A stretch of 64,000 nt of DNA from positions 4,189,604-4,253,603 of the forward strand of contig NZ_GG657738.1 in assembly GCF_000158815.1 (NCBI RefSeq). The letters run 5' to 3'. Below the pieces are notes generated by a model that searched no databases, was not told where the DNA came from, and was given only the letters and a program-made list of their open reading frames with translations. Source of the stretch: Micromonospora sp. ATCC 39149 (GTDB lineage: Bacteria; Actinomycetota; Actinomycetes; Mycobacteriales; Micromonosporaceae). Position numbers and translations under genes: made by a program. Positions 17,299-25,576 of this stretch are shown piece after piece (positions within the stretch are counted from its first letter, which is position 1; each line of letters starts with the position of its first letter).

Positions 17299-18608
17299 CC
17301 GCGACGGCCGACGCCGAGGCGGCCGCGAACGAGTTGACGCCGCTCGCCGACTACCTGGGCAGCGTGCTGCGCAGGTTACGCGCGCTGCCTCCGCTCGACC
17401 TCGACCTCACCCAGGCGTACGGCAACGTCCTCGCCGAGGACGTCGTCGCGCCGCACTCCTACCCGGCCTTCGACCAGGCGGCCGTGGACGGGTACGCGGC
17501 CCGCTGGGAGGATCTCTCCGGCGCGAGCCGGGCGGCGGGCGGGTACGCCGGCCGCTCCGGCCCGTCCGGGTCCCGCACGGTGCGGCTCAACGTGGTCGGC
17601 GACCTCGGCGCGGCGAGCTGGCGGCCGGTCAGGCTCACCCCGGGGGCCTGCTTCTCGGTCGCCGCCGGCGCGCCGCTGCCGATCGCCGCCGACGTGGTGG
17701 TGCCCGTGGAGTGGACCGACCAGGGCATGGCCGCCGTGGAGATCTTCCGCACCCCCAAGCGGGGGTACGGGGTACGCCGCGCCGGTGAGGAGCTGCCGGC
17801 CGGCACTCTGCTCGCCCGCGCCGGCACGTACGTCTCCCCGGCCCTGGTCGCGGTCTTCGCCGCCACCGGCATCGGGCACGTGGTGGTGCGGCCCAGCCCC
17901 CGGGTGGTCATAGTGGCCACCGGCGACGAGCTGGTCGACGTGGGCCGGGGCAGCCAGCCCGGCCAGGTGGTGGACGCGAACTCGCACGCCCTGACCGCCG
18001 CCGCGGCCGAGGTGGGCGCGCTGGCGTACCGGGTGGGGATCTGCGACGACGACCCGGAAGGGCTGCGCGGTCTGCTGGAGGACCAGACCCTGCGCGCCGA
18101 CCTGATCATCACGACCGGCGGTACCGGCACCGGGCCGGGCGACATGGTGCGGCGCATCCTGTCCCGCCGGGAGGGGGGCCGGGCCGGGCCGGTCACCTTC
18201 ACAGAGGTGGCCCTCTATCCCGGCACCGCTCTCGGGTTCGGTACGGTCGGCGCCGAGGAGGTGCCGGTGGTCTGTCTTCCCGGTGAGCCCGGCGCGGCGT
18301 TGATCGGCTTCGAGGTGCTGGCCCGGCCCGCCATCAACCTGCTGGCCGGGGCCGAGCCCGTGTTCCGGCCGAGCGTGCGCGCGCACCTGCTGGAGACCAT
18401 CACCTCGCCCGGTGGGCTGCGCGAGTTCCGCCCCGCGCACGTCGCCGAGCGGCGTGGCGGGGGCTACACCGTTCAGCCGCTGCCGGGCGGCAAGTTCACC
18501 CTGTCCGGCCTGGCCGAGGCGAACGGGCTGATGGTGCTCGGCGAGCGGGTGACCATGGCCGCCGCCGGCTCCACCGTGGACGTCCTCCTGCTGGACCGGC
18601 GCCGGTGA
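17295..18608 (+). CDS. MoeA-like molybdopterin molybdotransferase / Glp
   Basis: A 437-residue gephyrin-family protein with the MoeA order: N-terminal domain (AYGNVLAEDVVAPHSYPAFDQAAVDGYA, quoted in parts), beta-barrel, the MoCF domain with ATGDELVDVG (~210) and TTGGTGTGPGDMV (~275), LPGEPGAAL (~330), and a C-terminal beta domain. MoeA inserts molybdate into molybdopterin. In corynebacteria the homologue in this galU-rimJ-glpR neighbourhood, Glp, binds FtsZ and the membrane receptor GlpR in cell division. The presence of the glpR-like gene three genes on makes that role likely here (inference). The start overlaps the galU stop by ATGA. Confidence 0.85.
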   Translation: MTATADAEAAANELTPLADYLGSVLRRLRALPPLDLDLTQAYGNVLAEDVVAPHSYPAFDQAAVDGYAARWEDLSGASRAAGGYAGRSGPSGSRTVRLNVVGDLGAASWRPVRLTPGACFSVAAGAPLPIAADVVVPVEWTDQGMAAVEIFRTPKRGYGVRRAGEELPAGTLLARAGTYVSPALVAVFAATGIGHVVVRPSPRVVIVATGDELVDVGRGSQPGQVVDANSHALTAAAAEVGALAYRVGICDDDPEGLRGLLEDQTLRADLIITTGGTGTGPGDMVRRILSRREGGRAGPVTFTEVALYPGTALGFGTVGAEEVPVVCLPGEPGAALIGFEVLARPAINLLAGAEPVFRPSVRAHLLETITSPGGLREFRPAHVAERRGGGYTVQPLPGGKFTLSGLAEANGLMVLGERVTMAAAGSTVDVLLLDRRR

Positions 18609-18660
18609 GCGCGAGGAGTGAGCTTGCGAGCCCCGCAGTCGCGAGCGGAAGGCAGGTCCG

Positions 18661-19311
18661 GTGAGCGCTCTGTGGTCGGGGCGGTCGCCGGGCTGGCCGG
18701 TGGTGCTCGCGGACGGCCCGGTGCTGCTGCGGCCGTACCGGCGTTCGGACGCGGCGGCCTGGTCGGAGGTGCGCCGCGCCAACCGGTCCTGGCTGGCCCC
18801 GTGGGAGTCGGCGCTGCCGGGCGGCTGGGACGAGCTGAACTCGCCGGCCGCGTTCCGTTGGGTTCACAAGGACCAGCGCCGCTCGGCGCGCACCGGCGAG
18901 GGGATGCCGTTCGCGGTCTGCCTGCGCGAGCACGGCGGGGAGCGGCTGGTCGGGCACGTGAACATCGGCAGCATCGTCCGGCGGGCGTTCTGTTCGGCGT
19001 ACGCCGGGTACTGGGTGGACTCCCGGGTCGCCGGGCAGGGGGTCATCCCCACCGCACTGGCGCTTGCCGTGGACCACGCGTTCGGTCCGGGCGGGCTGCA
19101 CCGGATCGAGGTGAACATCCGGCCGGAGAACAAGCCGTCCCGCCGGGTGGTGGAGAAGCTCGGCTTCCGCGAAGAGTCGTACCACGTGCGTTACATGCAC
19201 ATCGACGGTGCGTGGCGCGACCACATCGGATACGCCATGACCAGCGAGGAAGTGGCCGCCGAGGGCGGCCTGCTGGCCCGCTGGCACCGGCTGCGCGCCA
19301 CCAGCGGGTGA
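18661..19311 (+). CDS. RimJ-like GNAT N-acetyltransferase
   Basis: A 216-residue GNAT-fold acetyltransferase of the RimJ/RimL type, which acetylate protein N-termini such as ribosomal proteins. Readable parts are PVLLRPYRRSDAAAWSEVR at the start, the acetyl-CoA region around SRVAGQGVIPTALALAVDHAF (~125, quoted as VAGQGVIPTALAL), and the C-terminal IRPENKPSRRVVEKLGFREE signature (quoted in part). It sits between moeA/glp and the glpR-like gene, as Rv0995 does in Mycobacterium tuberculosis. The gap to moeA is 52 nt. Confidence 0.88.
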   Translation: MSALWSGRSPGWPVVLADGPVLLRPYRRSDAAAWSEVRRANRSWLAPWESALPGGWDELNSPAAFRWVHKDQRRSARTGEGMPFAVCLREHGGERLVGHVNIGSIVRRAFCSAYAGYWVDSRVAGQGVIPTALALAVDHAFGPGGLHRIEVNIRPENKPSRRVVEKLGFREESYHVRYMHIDGAWRDHIGYAMTSEEVAAEGGLLARWHRLRATSG

Positions 19312-19496
19312 ACCCTCCCACCCCCGCTTGATCGGCGCGGCGCACAATCAACGTGGTCGGTGGCCCGTAACCTCAAGTAACTGCAAGCTGCGGCGAGCGC
19401 TGCGTGACCGTATGATCGACCGCCCGGAACGGGGTTCGTCGAAGATCCTGCGGCCGTACGGCGGTTGCCCCGAACTCGGTGACGGGAGGGGTGAGG

Positions 19497-20279
19497 GTGC
19501 CGACCTCGGTGCTCCTCGCCGTCCTCGCCGCCGCCGGTCTGCTCGCCCTCGCGCCGGCGCTGGTTCGTCGGTACGATGCCGCCGAGCGGCTGGTGGCGGA
19601 GCGGGCGCAGTCGACGGCGCGGGTGCTCCAGCGCCGCCGGCGGCGACGCACTGTCCCTGGTCGCCGGCCGGTCAATCCTTCCCGCAACCTTGTCGTCACC
19701 CTGAGTGAGGGTGCGAGTGCAGGCAGCCTCTCCGCCCCCGTCTCCGCCCCGGCCCGCCGGCGAGGCCGGCTGCGTGCCGTCCCGCCCGCCGCGAAGTCCC
19801 GTCGACGGGTCGCGCCTCGCCGCCGCCCGCACACCCCGGCGATCTACCGCAGGCGGCGGGTGCTCGCCGCGCTGCTGCTGCTCAACTTCGTCGAGCTGAT
19901 CGGGGTGGCCGTGGTCGGCCCCGGCTTCTGGATCGGCTTCTCGGTGACCGCCACCCTCCTGCTGACGTACGTGGTGCACCTGCGTAAGCGGGCGCTGACC
20001 GAGCGCCGCCGCCGGCGCGCCCAAGCCCGGGAGACAGCCTGGCTGGCCGCCCGCCAGGCCGAGGTGCGCCGGGAGCAGGCCCGCCGCGCGGCGGCCCGCC
20101 GGGAGGCCCAGCGCCGCCTGGCGGCCCAGCGCGAGGCGGTACGCCGCACGGCGATGGGCCTGGACCGTCCCGCCGACCTGCCGCCGGCGGCCAGCGGCGG
20201 CGGTTCCGTGTCGTACCGACGTACGGGCGGGCTGCGGGGCCGCCCGTACCAGTCGGGCCGCACCTCCCACTCGGCCTGA
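19497..20279 (+). CDS. GlpR/SepX-like divisome membrane protein
   Basis: About 260 residues. It has an N-terminal helix (PTSVLLAVLAAAGLLALAPA) followed by VRRYDAAERLVAERA, a long basic cytoplasmic stretch (RRRRRRTVPGRR), a hairpin of two close helices (about 120-165), and a highly charged coiled-coil-like region rich in Arg/Ala/Gln (about 170-215). This layout and its place after galU-moeA-rimJ match GlpR of corynebacteria and SepX of streptomycetes, membrane proteins that join Glp/FtsZ division complexes. GTG 19497 is chosen because it is 6 nt past GGGAGGG; GTG 19479 and 19491 are poorer. Confidence 0.75.
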   Translation: MPTSVLLAVLAAAGLLALAPALVRRYDAAERLVAERAQSTARVLQRRRRRRTVPGRRPVNPSRNLVVTLSEGASAGSLSAPVSAPARRRGRLRAVPPAAKSRRRVAPRRRPHTPAIYRRRRVLAALLLLNFVELIGVAVVGPGFWIGFSVTATLLLTYVVHLRKRALTERRRRRAQARETAWLAARQAEVRREQARRAAARREAQRRLAAQREAVRRTAMGLDRPADLPPAASGGGSVSYRRTGGLRGRPYQSGRTSHSA

Positions 20280-20361
20280 CCGCCGCTCGCTCGACCGACT
20301 CCGGCTTGACCCGCGTACCGGGCCGCTCGCCGGCTGAGGCGGCTCGGCTTAGTCGACTCCG

Positions 20362-20414
20362 TGTCGGCGACATGGCGGTATCCCGACCCGTCGGACCCCG
20401 CCACGTCGCCGACA
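20362..20414. repeat. Pair of TGTCGGCGACA-type palindromes
   Basis: TGTCGGCGACA (20362-20372, palindromic around its central base) is followed by ATGGCGG. A second, one-mismatch copy (CGTCGCCGACA, 20404-20414) is followed by ATGGTGG. The same 11-mer occurs between genes at 56696 and 58653. It is upstream of the tRNA gene and of no protein gene here. It may be a protein-binding site or a dispersed repeat of the genus. Confidence 0.5.
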
Positions 20415-20555
20415 TGGTGGGCGCTAATCAGGCCCCTGGACAGGCGCTAACCAGGTCGACGGGGTGGATTCGCTTGGCGGGCGGGTGTGCTGTTAGTCTT
20501 GTCGCCGGCCCGCCCGGTGAAAGCCGGGTGGGACCGAAGCCGGTTCGCCGGTGGA

Positions 20556-20629
20556 GGGGCTGTGGCGCAGACCGGTAGCGCACCTCGTTCGCATCGAGGG
20601 GGTCAGGGGTTCAAATCCCCTCAGCTCCA
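20556..20629 (+). tRNA. tRNA-Ala (CGC)
   Basis: A complete 74-nt cloverleaf. Acceptor arm GGGGCTG pairs with CAGCTCC (one G-T); the anticodon stem CCTCG/CGAGG holds loop TTCGCAT with anticodon CGC, which reads GCG (Ala); the T-arm is GGGGTTCAAATCCCC. CCA is not encoded. A TAGTCT box at 20494-20499 may be its -10. The T-arm is duplicated at 32936, so this gene is the likely integration target of the element to its right. Confidence 0.93.
20605..20621 (+). repeat. Direct repeat, left (attL-like)
   Basis: AGGGGTTCAAATCCCCT in the T-arm of tRNA-Ala is identical to 32936-32952. Both copies are followed within 20 nt by CCACCCAG and then by a related AAGGCCGT(T/C)TCC hairpin terminator. Tyrosine recombinases often use tRNA 3' ends as attachment sites, and an integrase remnant lies just downstream. 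Confidence 0.55.
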
Positions 20630-20637
20630 CCCAGTTC

Positions 20638-20672
20638 AAAGGCCGTTTCCGGTAGTCGGAGACGGCCTTTTT
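20638..20672 (+). terminator. Terminator after tRNA-Ala
   Basis: A hairpin with arms AAAGGCCGTTTCC and GGAGACGGCCTTT around a short loop, ending in a T-run. It lies 8 nt after the tRNA. A near-copy ends the right-hand repeat at 32965. Confidence 0.85.
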
Positions 20673-20707
20673 CGATCTTGTGCAGCAACGGAGTACAGCA
20701 ACGGCGC

Positions 20708-21015
20708 TCAGGTGTCGAAGTGCTCGCCGAGGCGCTTGAGGGCGGTTTGGGTGGCTGTCGAGGTGGCCTCGCTGTAGATGTTCATGGTCACGGCGATCTG
20801 GCTGTGCCGGAGGATCTGCGTGGTGACCCGGGGGTGCACGTCGAGGGCCTCGGCTCGACCGGCGTGCCGAGCCGGGTGGTGAAGACCAGGCCGTTGTCCT
20901 GCCAGGCCCGCCCGGCATGCTCGCGGTGCCGCTGCTGATCGTCCCAGCGGGAGCGCAGGGCGGTGGCGCAGATGGCGGGCAGGGGCAGGGTCGCGTCCGA
21001 CGCCGCTGGAGTCAC
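20708..21015 (-). pseudogene. Tyrosine-recombinase (phage integrase) remnant
   Basis: Two minus-strand pieces in different frames match the C-terminal catalytic half of an actinobacterial integrase. One is LPLPAICATALRSRWDDQQR with WQDNGLVFTTRLGTPVEPR (upstream); after a frame change comes VHPRVTTQILRHSQIAVTMNIYSEA (quoted in part) to the stop at 20708. The late His (RHSQI) and the nucleophile Tyr (MNIY) are present. The middle segment, which should hold HDLRH with the catalytic Arg, is deleted, and no N-terminal DNA-binding domain is left. It is not functional. It abuts the tRNA-Ala gene, as expected for an integrated element. Confidence 0.75.
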
Positions 21016-21235
21016 CTCGCCCCCCGATCGGGGCGGGTGTCCGGTTTGTCAGGCGGTGTCCGGTGGGCCGGGTCACCGTGGCGGTGGAATCGGGTCGGGG
21101 GTCGGGGCGTTGTATCTGGCATACGACCGCCGGTCTTCTGGCCCGCCTGGTCGTCTCCCTTTTCTTGATGTGTTCGCGGTGCCGCCGCACCCCCTGTTGG
21201 TGGCGCCGTTTTCCCCCGAGCAGAGGAGCACGCGC

Positions 21236-21891
21236 ATGCGTACCGATCTGATTCGTAGGACCGCCCTGATCGTTGCCGGTATCGCCGCCACCGCCGGTGG
21301 GATCGCCGGCCCCGCGCTGGCCGCGCAGGCCACTCCCGCCGAGCGGGCCGCCACCGTGCAGGCCGAGCGCCGCCCGGCCGGCGACCGCGAGCTCGACGTG
21401 CGCTACGAGGCGCAGCCCAACTTCTACTACTGCGCCCCGCCGCCGCCCGCAACGCCCTGAGCGTGCAGGGCAAGGACATCGACGTCGACACCATGGCCAA
21501 GCAGATGGGCACCACCGAGGCCGGCACCAACTCCATCAACGACATCACCCCCGTGCTGAACAAGGAGACCGGCAAGGCCGACGCCTACCGCAGCGTCGAG
21601 ATCCGCACCGGCAAGGCCGACGACAAGCAGACCAAGACCCTGCGCGCCGACATCGTCCGCACCATCGACGACGGCCGGGCCGTGGTGGCCAACATCGCCG
21701 GCACCGCCACCGACACCGACGGCGTCAGCCACTCCTTCGCCGGCGGCCACTACATCAGCGTCGTCGGCTACCGCGACAACGGCGACGTCGTGAAGATCGC
21801 CGACTCGGCCAACCCCGACCAGGCCAGCTACTGGATCACCGTTGACCACCTCGCCGACTGGATCGCCACCCGCGGCTACGCCACCTCCTGA
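21236..21891 (+). CDS. Secreted C39-like cysteine peptidase (apparent frameshift)
   Basis: The ATG at 21236 (GAGGAG upstream) opens a signal peptide (LIRRTALIVAGIAATAGGIA ... ALAAQA) and a papain-like C39 domain. The catalytic Cys is in NFYYCAP and the His in GGHYISVVGY (near the end); the ADSANP loop gives the third residue. The frame breaks at about 21437-21447, where CCCCGCCGCCGCCC lacks one G; adding it restores CAPAAARNALSVQG. Both sides are otherwise uninterrupted, so either a base-call error or a recent loss is possible. C39-like secreted enzymes of this type usually act outside the cell on unknown substrates. Confidence 0.65.
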
Positions 21892-21898
21892 CCCACAG

Positions 21899-21932
21899 AG
21901 AAGGGCCGGCCCCCACCGGGGCCGGCCCTTTC
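21899..21932 (+). terminator. Strong intrinsic terminator
   Basis: AAGGGCCGGCCCC, a short CACC-type loop and GGGGCCGGCCCTT form a 13-bp stem, followed by TCGC. It lies 7 nt past the C39 peptidase stop. Confidence 0.85.
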
Positions 21933-22029
21933 GCGCTGTTGATCCGCAAGGTGGTGGGTCGCCGCGCCGGAACGGACACGGACGGTGAATGTCTCCGTTC
22001 GGCTCGGTCGACGCGACCGCGGCTGGCGG

Positions 22030-22932
22030 TCATCGGCTGTTGTGGTCGGTGCCGCGGACCGCGGTTCGGAAGGCGATGGGGCTGAGGCCGGCGCGTTGCT
22101 GGAAGTATTTGCTGAAGTTGGTGGCGTCGGCGAAGCCGAGCTGGGTGGCGATCTGGGCTGCGGTGCGGTTGCTGTGGGCGAGCAGGCGTTTGGCTTCCAG
22201 GATGATGCGCCGGTCGATGAACTTTTTGGCGTTGAGGCCGGCGGCGGCGAGGGTGGCCCGGGACAGGGTGCGGGGTGAGTAGCCGAGCTGGTGGGCGTAG
22301 TCCTCGACGCGGCGGCTGGTGGTGAAGTTCTTCTCCAGTAGGTCGCGGAAGTCGAGGAAGAGGCCAGGCTGCTCTGCGACGCTGCTGCCCACGTGATCGC
22401 TCGGTGCGGTCAGGCGCAGCACGAGGGCGGCTAGCAGGTGCCGGAGCACCGCTACGTGGACTGCCGGCGCCGCCCGGTGCCCGTGCTGCAGTTCGTGCTG
22501 CAGGTGCCGGGTGGCCAGGTCGAGGGCCTGGTGGTCGTTGCCGGTGGTGGGATGCAGGACCAGGGCGTGCGGGTCGTGCAGGGCGACGGCGTCGGCGGTG
22601 GCCGGGTCGAGGAAGTCGGGCTCGAACAGGATCAGGGTGCCTTCGGCCTGGCGCAGGTCGTGCCATTGCTGGACCTGGCCGGGGCGGACCCAGAGCCAGG
22701 ATCCCGGTTCGAGGGCGTAGCCGGCGAAGTCGACGGTATGCCAGAGCACCCCGGTGTTGATGGTGAGCAGGTGATGGAACGTCGGCCGCTGCGGCTTCAG
22801 CAGGATGTCGCTGCCGGCGGCTCGGTCGCGCAGCTGAGCCAGCGACAGCAGCTCCACGCCGAAGGAGGCGCCCGCCGGCGCGGCGAACCCGACCTCCCGA
22901 ATCAACCCCTCGCCATGTCGCTTTTTCACCAT
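22030..22932 (-). CDS. AraC-family transcriptional regulator
   Basis: A 300-residue regulator with an N-terminal cupin-like sensing domain (about 1-150, with TVDFAGYALEPGSWLWVRPG) and a C-terminal AraC double helix-turn-helix (about 200-295: VEDYAHQLGYSPRTLSRATL, then ATQLGFADATNFSKYFQQRAG). The domain order matches repressor/activators of small-molecule or redox genes. It is divergent from a DsbA-like and an NmrA-like gene across a 100-nt shared promoter region, which are its probable targets (inference). ATG 22932 is chosen because the longer frame would run into that divergent promoter. Confidence 0.85.
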   Translation of the reverse strand: MVKKRHGEGLIREVGFAAPAGASFGVELLSLAQLRDRAAGSDILLKPQRPTFHHLLTINTGVLWHTVDFAGYALEPGSWLWVRPGQVQQWHDLRQAEGTLILFEPDFLDPATADAVALHDPHALVLHPTTGNDHQALDLATRHLQHELQHGHRAAPAVHVAVLRHLLAALVLRLTAPSDHVGSSVAEQPGLFLDFRDLLEKNFTTSRRVEDYAHQLGYSPRTLSRATLAAAGLNAKKFIDRRIILEAKRLLAHSNRTAAQIATQLGFADATNFSKYFQQRAGLSPIAFRTAVRGTDHNSR

Positions 22933-23032
22933 CACCAGTCCGTCACTGATCTGGGATCTGCACTGGCCGAACCCTACCTTAGAGAGGTCACACGGAGCAG
23001 TGCACCAGTAGCTGACGGAAAGAGGCAATACC

Positions 23033-23653
23033 ATGGGCGATCGCATCAAGCTGACGTACGCGTTCGACGCCTACTGCGGCTGGTGCTACGGCTTCGGCCC
23101 GGCACTGCACGAATTCGCCGAGGCCAACGCCGAACGCATCGACCTGCGGGTGCTCTCCGGTGGCCTGTTCACGACCGGAGCACCGATCGCCGCGTACCCG
23201 CACATTTCGGAGGCCAATGACCGGATCAGCCAGCTGACCGGCGTCACCTTCGGCGAGGGCTATCTGCGCCTGCTCGCCGAGGGCAGCGCGGTGATGGACT
23301 CCACCGACGCCGCCACCGGCCTGGTCGCCCTCGGGCACAGCTTGGACGCGGCCGCAGCGTTGCAGCGGGCCTGGTACCGCGACGGCCGTAGCCTGTCCGA
23401 CCCGCAGGTGTACCGCGACCTCGCCGCCGAACTCGGCCTGGACTCCGATGCGGTCGCCGCCGCCTACGCGAACCCGGCCACCCGGAACACGGCCCACGCC
23501 GATTTCCGCGAGGTCCGCAAGCTGGGCGTGCAGGGCTACCCCACGCTGTTGCTGCACACCGAGCACGGCACGCACCGCCTCGGCGGCCCGACCTCGACCG
23601 CGAGCAAGCTCACCCGCGCGCTCGAACAGCACCTCGCCACGCAGCAGGCCTGA
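23033..23653 (+). CDS. DsbA-family thiol oxidoreductase
   Basis: A 206-residue thioredoxin-fold protein of the DsbA/FrnE type. The active site is CGWC in FDAYCGWCYGFGP (residues ~12-24), and a cis-Pro loop follows at GVQGYPTLLL near 170. There is no signal peptide, so it is cytoplasmic, like FrnE-type disulfide isomerases linked to oxidative stress. GAAAGAGG lies just before the ATG. It is followed 43 nt later by the NmrA-like gene and is divergent from the AraC regulator. Confidence 0.85.
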   Translation: MGDRIKLTYAFDAYCGWCYGFGPALHEFAEANAERIDLRVLSGGLFTTGAPIAAYPHISEANDRISQLTGVTFGEGYLRLLAEGSAVMDSTDAATGLVALGHSLDAAAALQRAWYRDGRSLSDPQVYRDLAAELGLDSDAVAAAYANPATRNTAHADFREVRKLGVQGYPTLLLHTEHGTHRLGGPTSTASKLTRALEQHLATQQA

Positions 23654-23696
23654 CCGCCTGGCCGCCACCGAACAGCTCACCGTTAGGGAGAAACCC

Positions 23697-24347
23697 TTGA
23701 CGAACATCGTCGTCTTCGGTGCCGCCGGCACCATCGGCTCCCGCATCGTGCGTGAAGCCCTCGAGCGCGGTCACCAGGTCACCGCCGTGGTCCGCGACCC
23801 CAGCAAGATCACCGAAACCCATCCGAACCTCACCACCCGCACCGGCGATGTCCTCGACCCTGTCTCGGTCGCCTCCACCGTCGCCGGACACGACGTCGTG
23901 ATCAGCGCCGTCGGCGGTGGCGACGGCGCCGCCCACCAGGCCACCATCAAACCCTCCGCCGTCGCCCTCGTCGACGGCCTGCGCACCCTGGGCGACAAGG
24001 CACCCCGCCTGATCTCCGTCGGCGGTGCCGGATCCCTGCGCACCCCCGACGGCGGCCAGGTCTGGGACGCCCCCGGCCTGCCCGAAGAACTGCTGCTGAT
24101 CATGCACGCGCACGGCGACGCCCTCGACCACTACCGCACCGTCACCGACGTCGGCTGGTGCAACATCAGCCCCGCCGCGAAGATCGCCCCCGGCGAGCGC
24201 ACCGGCACCTACCGCACCGGCTTCGACGACCTGCTCACCGACGAAACCGGGAAGAGTTTCATCTCCGCCGAGGACTACGCCATCGCCGTCCTCGACGAAA
24301 TCGAAAACCCCAAGCACCACCAGCGCCGCATCACCGTCGCCTACTGA
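23697..24347 (+). CDS. NmrA-like NAD(P)-binding protein
   Basis: A 216-residue atypical short-chain dehydrogenase. It has a Rossmann start TNIVVFGAAGTIGSRIVREA with the GxxGxxG motif, the GDVLDPVSVASTVAGHDVVI strand (quoted), and ISVGGAGSL mid-protein. The family includes redox sensors (NmrA, QorB-like) and NADH-flavin reductases (AzoB-like). It starts with TTG at 23697, 6 nt after AGGGAG; no ATG or GTG fits better. It is probably co-transcribed with the DsbA-like gene under the divergent AraC protein. Confidence 0.8.
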   Translation: MTNIVVFGAAGTIGSRIVREALERGHQVTAVVRDPSKITETHPNLTTRTGDVLDPVSVASTVAGHDVVISAVGGGDGAAHQATIKPSAVALVDGLRTLGDKAPRLISVGGAGSLRTPDGGQVWDAPGLPEELLLIMHAHGDALDHYRTVTDVGWCNISPAAKIAPGERTGTYRTGFDDLLTDETGKSFISAEDYAIAVLDEIENPKHHQRRITVAY

Positions 24348-24410
24348 CCACCATCGGCCACCCGGCCCGCCTGGCGTGTCAAGCCCGGGCCGGGTGCCGA
24401 CGGTCTGCGG

Positions 24411-24451
24411 TCAGCTTGTTAGCCCTCGACGGCGGCTACACCGCAACCTGA
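24411..24451 (+). pseudogene. SDR C-terminal remnant
   Basis: The reading frame SLLALDGGYTAT followed by TGA is the usual last dozen residues of a classical short-chain dehydrogenase. Nothing recognisable precedes it. It is a scrap of a lost gene at the edge of a ~470-nt gap (24348-24823) that otherwise shows no gene. Confidence 0.4.
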
Positions 24452-24786
24452 GCCCACGTCGCGTCTCTGTACCGGCTTGGCGCCACGGCTGGCGACGACT
24501 GCGAAGCTCAGGCCGATGCCGTCGATGACCGGCGCGGCGCTACCGAGCGTGCGTGGTATGCCGCTCGGCAGGCCGACGACGCGTCAGGGCGTTGATCTCG
24601 GTGGTCGTCGCAGGAAAGTCGCTCCGCTGCCGCTGATGCAGACTCACCGCAATCGATCGTCCACGCATTTCCCGGCCCTGAGGCATCCCTCCACGGCTGC
24701 CAGTCAGCACTCCGGCGTCGGGGTGGGCAGCCTCTGCTGTTCACGGTCGGTAGCCGGTGCTCAAGCGCTGACTGGGGCCGGGCGGC

Positions 24787-24817
24787 TTGACCTTGACCTA
24801 ACGTCAACGTCTCTAAT
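24787..24817 (+). promoter_or_regulatory. MerR-type promoter/operator
   Basis: TTGACC (-35, 24787-24792) and TCTAAT (-10, 24812-24817) are 19 bp apart, the stretched spacing that MerR proteins correct by twisting DNA. Inside the spacer lies the dyad TTGAC-N5-GTCAA (24793-24807). The -10 ends 6 nt before the ATG of the merR gene, so the mRNA is leaderless and the regulator probably controls itself and the overlapping membrane-protein gene. Confidence 0.75.
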
Positions 24818-24823
24818 AGGGCC

Positions 24824-25576
24824 ATGCGGATCGGCGAGCTAGCCGCGCTGGTCGGAGTGACCACCCGTACCGTGCGCCACTACCACCGCCTTGGGCTGTT
24901 GCCCGAGCCGGAGCGGACCCTCGGCGGGTACCGCGACTACCGGCTGCGCGACGCGGTCCTGCTCGCCCGGGTCCGCCGTCTCGCCGAGCTCGGTCTGTCC
25001 CTCGATGAGATCCGCGACGTGCTCGCCGACGACCAGGGCCGTGAGCTGCGCGAGGTACTCACCGATCTGGATGCCGACCTGGCCCGCCAGCAGGACGCCA
25101 TCGCCGCCCGCCGGGCCCGACTGGCCGCGCTACTGGCCGAGGCCGACCTCAACCTCGACACCACGGTCGCCCCCGACCTGGGGGACCTGCTGCAGGACAT
25201 CCACCCGGCCGGCTCCGCGTTCGCCGCGCTCGATCGCGACATGTTGTCGCTGATCGACACCGGCGCCGACCCGGCCGCCGGGGAACAGATCATGGCGATG
25301 CTCCAGCCGCTCACCGCATCGGACGCGCGGGGCCGGGGCCATGCCCTGACCGCGCGGATGGACGCGATTGCCGGTGCGGACCCGTCCGATCCGCGGGTCG
25401 CCGCGCTCGCCGCCGAGTTCGCGGCCCATCTGCCCGCCGAGATGGCCGCGGCGATGGTGGCCAGCCTCGAACAGGCGGAGAGCAGCCACTGGCTGGACCT
25501 GATGGCCTCTGAACTCGCCCCAGCCCAGGTCGAGGTGCTGCGCCTGATGGTGACGACACTCAAGAAGCGCGCATGA
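24824..25576 (+). CDS. MerR-family transcriptional regulator
   Basis: A 250-residue regulator. The winged helix is at the start (MRIGELAALVGVTTRTVRHY, then HRLGLLPEPERTLGGYRDY), followed by a dimer helix and a C-terminal domain of about 130 residues. Small-metal sites such as conserved Cys are absent, so it more likely senses an organic ligand. A 19-bp-spaced promoter with a TTGAC dyad lies directly upstream. The stop overlaps the next start by ATGA. Confidence 0.88.
   Translation: MRIGELAALVGVTTRTVRHYHRLGLLPEPERTLGGYRDYRLRDAVLLARVRRLAELGLSLDEIRDVLADDQGRELREVLTDLDADLARQQDAIAARRARLAALLAEADLNLDTTVAPDLGDLLQDIHPAGSAFAALDRDMLSLIDTGADPAAGEQIMAMLQPLTASDARGRGHALTARMDAIAGADPSDPRVAALAAEFAAHLPAEMAAAMVASLEQAESSHWLDLMASELAPAQVEVLRLMVTTLKKRA

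Noticed and set aside
24477..24842. 121-codon frame before merR
   Set aside because: It has no ribosome site and no motif, and it runs into the MerR promoter and start.
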